Shown: positions 60,814-64,000 of the stretch, one piece after another | How the letters are laid out: every line of letters begins with the position of its first letter | How positions within the stretch are numbered: the stretch's first letter is position 1 | Origin: a virus | Reading direction: 5' to 3' (one strand) | DNA: 64,000 bases | IMG/VR virus record: IMGVR_UViG_3300031474_000004 | Coordinates: 1-64,000 of that record | Notes under the pieces: generated by a model | Told to the model about the DNA's origin: nothing | The model's input: the letters and a program-made list of their open reading frames with translations, nothing else | Database searches by the model: none | Program-made: the position numbers and the translations under genes

Positions 60814-62502
60814 TCAAATATAAGAAAAGAAAGAGTTTTCGTACCCGTTAATTCGTGTGAAACCATCTGCTGCGGCGAGCTCGTTCTCATTTAATCCAAG
60901 TTCTTTGTTGTTTTTGAACGTTTGACGGTCGTAACGTTTACACATATCTGTCCACCAGTAACGCATCACAGTTTGACGTTCGTATCTCCAACCTGATAAT
61001 TTGTATCCCCTGCCATCACCGATCCGGTTATCGACGTATGTTACCAATCCAGGTTTCATGGATGTTTTAGCGATTTTCAACGCTTCTTTTGTTAATTTAC
61101 CCAACCAACCATGAACCTTGATGTTACATTTACATGCCGCTCTTGCGACCTCGAATCGGGATTCATTCGATCTTGATGCATTACGAGGTATTCTCAATGT
61201 CATGACGGCAATAAGTTCATCATTGAACTTCAATCCAATACACTTTGATGATTGAACGTGTCCCTCTAGGTGGTTATTTACCAGGAATGATTTCGATTGT
61301 GCATTATCGATCTCAACAAGTTCGCATTTTCTTGCATGTATCGTTCTGTCAAACACATTCAATCGTTGTTTGATCATTGATTCAACTATTTTTCGTTTTT
61401 GTAACCATTCATCTTCAAATATCGAAAAGAGACGAATTCCAACTTGTTTAGCAAGCAACGACTTCTTAACGTGGTAACGAGGATCTTTCAGCACGGCGGT
61501 TGAATGCCAATAAAGTCCATTGTATTCAATACCAAATTTCATTGACGGAACGTAGATATCGACCTCTTGAGGGAACAAGATAGTTCTATCTCCGGATACA
61601 ACATCACCCACGTTAAGCGATTTGACGAAATCAAGAACTTCTAGTTGACCAATTGATCCTTTGGGATGACATGTATTACAAATCGGTCGTCCCCTGAATT
61701 GCATCAACGTTCTTTGTGCGGTGATACCGCAAGTCTTACACTTGATATCAAGTTGATTGTACTTGTTTCGATATAAGTTCGGGTCGGTCAAAAGATCGAA
61801 CTTTCCTTTTGAGCTGTCTTCGAACACATTGATCAATTGATCAGGCTTGAAACGTTTTGCGGACGAATTCATGTTTGTTTTGACTGTGTGAGATATGTTT
61901 CTACCCAACAAACGTACACTTTCATTCGTATCCTTTGTTTGCCCCTTGATCCAAGCAATTTTTTCACCCGAAGCGAACTTTCGTTTCTTTGTTTCTGATG
62001 ATTTCTTCAAACTTTCATGAGTATCTTTCGTTTGACCTTTTTGCCAGTACTCATAAGTTCCCGCTTCGTGTCCAATTGTCAACGTTTTTCCAATACGTTC
62101 AGACATTTCTGCAACACGAATGTCAGTTTCTTTCGTCAAACCATCATTCCATACCTTGTATTTACCAGAACGATAACCATCAGTACGTTTTTGAGCGAAT
62201 TCTGCTTGTCGATCCGGATCGTTGTAGATTGAATCAATCACGGCGTTATGACCCCGGACGAATTTCACGGGATAACCAACCTTCCAACCGTACCATTTAA
62301 CGGGCTCACTGCATTTTCCACATTTACAAACGGGGGTGATTCCGCAGTGATAGATTTTGTCGAACAATGCTTGATGGTTGGTACAGGAATGTGTGGACGA
62401 CAAATGCTCAAGAAATTTCTTCTCTTGAGCAAAGTCTTTATCACAGTTCGGACATGAAATTCGTTTGAATTTCTTTTTTTCAGGTATTACTTCCTCACTC
62501 AT
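60814..62502 (-). CDS. Giant multi-domain homing endonuclease (zinc finger, NUMOD-like, Vsr-like)
   Basis: 562 aa. A C2H2-like finger (CPNCDKDFAQEKKFLEHLSS then TH), then CKCGKCSEPVKWYGW...FVRGHN, tandem WNDGLTKETD / WQKGQTKDTH / WIKGQTKDTN repeats, a zinc ribbon (CKTCGI...CNTCHPKG), the nuclease core EVDIYVPSMKFGIEYNGLYW then HS, and a C-terminal acyltransferase-like region (FLVNNHLEGHVQSSKCIGLK, LIAVMTLRIPR). That last part resembles a domain often attached to such endonucleases. TATTAT lies 6 nt before its ATG. Confidence 0.75.
   Translation of the reverse strand: MSEEVIPEKKKFKRISCPNCDKDFAQEKKFLEHLSSTHSCTNHQALFDKIYHCGITPVCKCGKCSEPVKWYGWKVGYPVKFVRGHNAVIDSIYNDPDRQAEFAQKRTDGYRSGKYKVWNDGLTKETDIRVAEMSERIGKTLTIGHEAGTYEYWQKGQTKDTHESLKKSSETKKRKFASGEKIAWIKGQTKDTNESVRLLGRNISHTVKTNMNSSAKRFKPDQLINVFEDSSKGKFDLLTDPNLYRNKYNQLDIKCKTCGITAQRTLMQFRGRPICNTCHPKGSIGQLEVLDFVKSLNVGDVVSGDRTILFPQEVDIYVPSMKFGIEYNGLYWHSTAVLKDPRYHVKKSLLAKQVGIRLFSIFEDEWLQKRKIVESMIKQRLNVFDRTIHARKCELVEIDNAQSKSFLVNNHLEGHVQSSKCIGLKFNDELIAVMTLRIPRNASRSNESRFEVARAACKCNIKVHGWLGKLTKEALKIAKTSMKPGLVTYVDNRIGDGRGYKLSGWRYERQTVMRYWWTDMCKRYDRQTFKNNKELGLNENELAAADGFTRINGYENSFFSYI
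60817..60822 (-). promoter_or_regulatory. -10 box of the PGD gene at 60811
   Basis: Minus-strand TATATT, 5 nt before the ATG. Confidence 0.4.
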
Positions 62503-62508
62503 GAAGAA

Positions 62509-62514
62509 ATAATA
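62509..62514 (-). promoter_or_regulatory. -10 box of the giant endonuclease
   Basis: Minus-strand TATTAT, 6 nt before the ATG at 62502. Confidence 0.4.
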
Positions 62515-62574
62515 ATTATTAATTACGTAGCGTACAACTCTAGAGTTCCAATAACCATAAGTGGTTGAAATTGT

Positions 62575-63066
62575 TCAGAATTGGAGGATCCAATTGTCGG
62601 CACGGAGGGTACAAGAAATTTCCGTGGGTTCATGAGTATCGTAACTAAGTTCTCCAAAGTTGACCTCAGTCGCCCAGACGCCTTTTCCGTCCCATAAACT
62701 GACCACTGTACCTACCGGGTCCAACAATTTAAGTTGGACATCCCTCTTGTAAAAGTCAGCATACCCCGCTCGTCCCGAAACTGATTCGTAACAGAGTCTC
62801 AACCATTCCATCGTTTGCTGTGCCGCGGAAGGAGCAATCGGATCGTGAAGCGTGATTTGAACCGGTCCGAACGTGGTCTTACCAGCAAGGTAACGGTGAG
62901 CGTTGATGAATGGTATTGGAACCTCTTCCGTGGTCACGGTAGGTTGCTGCGCGGTCTTAAGCAAGAATGCATCGATGCCTTCGATCATGAACACCCACCT
63001 ATTCTTTTGCTTGGGCTGAAATTGATTCGGTAACATTGACGTAACATCTAGGGTTTCTGCGGCCAT
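62575..63066 (-). CDS. Tail tube protein (T4 gp19-like)
   Basis: 163 aa. NRWVFMIEGIDAFLLKTAQQ, PFINAHRYLAGKTTFGPVQI, TLHDPIAPSAAQQTMEWLRL and LSYDTHEPTEISCTLRADNW are the gp19 pattern. It polymerises into the inner tube of the contractile tail. A strong GTAGGAG Shine-Dalgarno lies about 9 nt before the ATG, as expected for a heavily made late protein. The neighbours are endonuclease genes, not the sheath gene. Confidence 0.9.
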   Translation of the reverse strand: MAAETLDVTSMLPNQFQPKQKNRWVFMIEGIDAFLLKTAQQPTVTTEEVPIPFINAHRYLAGKTTFGPVQITLHDPIAPSAAQQTMEWLRLCYESVSGRAGYADFYKRDVQLKLLDPVGTVVSLWDGKGVWATEVNFGELSYDTHEPTEISCTLRADNWILQF

Positions 63067-63157
63067 ATTGGAATTCTCCTACGAATAGTTAGGTAACAAT
63101 TATTGTTTACGACCATTTACAAAGTTTTTTTGGTAATTACCTATTCATGATAACCGT

Positions 63158-64000
63158 ATGATCCAATTGAATGAAGTTACGTGGTCTCGAATTTGTCCAA
63201 CTTGTGATCAACCAACAACACATAAAAATCGTGCAAAATGTCTTTGTGCGGAAAAACTAAAAACGACATGTTCAAGTTGTTCTGCAAAGCAACGAGGAAA
63301 GAAAAGATCGGCACATGATTTATGTCCAATTTGTAAGAACGAATTTAGAGTCCTTGATGTTCAAGAACACTCTGAACTACATTCAACGACGCCTCAATTA
63401 CTTTGGTTGTTAAAACATTCATGTGAAATTCCTAAGTGTCGATGTGGTTGTGGTGAATCAACGAACTGGGCAAATTGGAAAAAAGGCTTCAGTGAATTCT
63501 TGAACGGTCATAACGGAAGTATTTACACGTCCTACGACCTGCAAAAAGCTAAAGAAATTAGTGATAAAAGAAGATCAAAATTGATCGGGAAAGTTGGTTG
63601 GGCCAAGAACCAAACGATGGAAAATAACACAATAATTAAAAATCGTGCTCAAGCATCCGCAGCCGGAATACGCAAAACATTTGCTGAAGGTCGAATCGCC
63701 TGGTCAAAAGGATTGACGAAAGAAACCAATCCTGCCGTAGCCAGCATGGCTAAAAATTTAAAGGAGGGGTTCGCGAATGGAACGTACAAGCCGTGGGCAA
63801 AAGGATTGACGAAGGAAACAAATCCAACCCTTGCAACCATGGCAATGAATGTTTCTTTTGCATTAAAACAAAAGGAATTGCATGAACGGCTAACAATCAT
63901 TAAAAGATTGACTAAAAGCGAAATTTTAGATCGAATCAAAACCAACAGCAGCATCGAATTGCTTGATGATCTTTCACCGTATTTGTCGTTGACATCGACA
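63158..64000 (+). CDS. Homing endonuclease, N-terminal part (truncated by window edge)
   Basis: 281 codons open to the window end from ATG 63158. Cys modules CPTCDQ, CLCAEK, TCSSCSAK and CPICKNEFRVLDVQEHSELH (C2H2-like), then CRCGCGESTNWANWKKGFSE with FLNGHN, and WAKNQTM / WSKGLTKETN / WAKGLTKETN repeats. The same module order as the N-terminal part of the 562-aa protein at 60814, so a Vsr-like nuclease domain is expected beyond the window. The two genes flank the tail tube gene. Confidence 0.72.
   Translation, partial: MIQLNEVTWSRICPTCDQPTTHKNRAKCLCAEKLKTTCSSCSAKQRGKKRSAHDLCPICKNEFRVLDVQEHSELHSTTPQLLWLLKHSCEIPKCRCGCGESTNWANWKKGFSEFLNGHNGSIYTSYDLQKAKEISDKRRSKLIGKVGWAKNQTMENNTIIKNRAQASAAGIRKTFAEGRIAWSKGLTKETNPAVASMAKNLKEGFANGTYKPWAKGLTKETNPTLATMAMNVSFALKQKELHERLTIIKRLTKSEILDRIKTNSSIELLDDLSPYLSLTST

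Noticed and set aside
62540-62580. AACCA/TGGTT hairpin as a terminator of the tail tube gene
   Set aside because: The stem is only five pairs with an internal loop above it and no U-run follows on the minus strand.
1-64000. CRISPR arrays or insertion sequences
   Set aside because: No regularly spaced direct repeats, no transposase and no terminal inverted repeats around gene pairs were seen.

Overview
The window is a stretch of a large tailed-phage genome of the T4 superfamily (contractile-tail type). Recognisable T4-type genes are the large terminase (gp17), portal (gp20, carrying an intein), prohead protease (gp21), tail tube (gp19), a gp4-like head-completion protein, a gp61-like primase, gp46/gp47 (Rad50/Mre11), a RuvC-like nuclease and PhoH. 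Genes are densely packed on both strands, often with ATGA or TAATG overlaps. The host cannot be named. A lipoprotein with an Asp/Ala/Gly/Pro-rich linker resembles myxobacterial lipoproteins, but this is weak evidence.

Layout. 1-5.6 kb: GIY-YIG fragment, a divergent chaperonin-60-like gene, hypotheticals, a DinG/XPD-type helicase and a histone H1-like protein. 5.6-8.3 kb: sigma-region-4-like protein, PIN-PhoH gene, and a GIY-YIG homing endonuclease inserted at the phoH 3' end. 8.3-24.2 kb: large virion structural genes interrupted by homing endonuclease genes, plus a metallopeptidase and a tRNA-Gly. 24.3-32.3 kb: a collagen/GH5-like fibre protein, then an accessory block of small genes, a lipoprotein, a TPM-like membrane protein and LemA. 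32.4-45.2 kb: structural lectin-like proteins, gp4-like protein, metallo-beta-lactamase-fold protein, RuvC-like nuclease, a Fringe-like glycosyltransferase, primase and a kinase-like protein. 45.2-48.6 kb: split Mre11 and an Mre11C-Rad50 fusion. 49.5-59.4 kb: head module (terminase, portal with intein, protease and several small proteins). 59.5-64 kb: minus-strand accessory genes, an HslV-like protease, a giant homing endonuclease, tail tube and a partial endonuclease.

Four window-wide patterns stand out. (1) At least eleven small proteins of about 70-140 aa share an (L/R)xPG(D/E/I) motif, usually near the N-terminus; one of them sits inside the mre11 gene. (2) Seven proteins near the head genes or in the accessory region start with a short helix ending in (I/L)xE, matching the T4 prohead-protease capsid-targeting signal, so they may be packaged and injected; one is kinase-like. 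(3) Many genes have a TAnnnT box, often an extended TGnTAnnnT, ending only 5-10 nt before the start codon and no Shine-Dalgarno, which suggests leaderless early transcripts. (4) Several conserved genes are broken by one-base shifts at homopolymers, which suggests read errors or slippage.

About a dozen homing endonucleases of GIY-YIG, HNH and EDxHD/Vsr types, plus one PD-(D/E)XK type, make this an unusually endonuclease-loaded genome.
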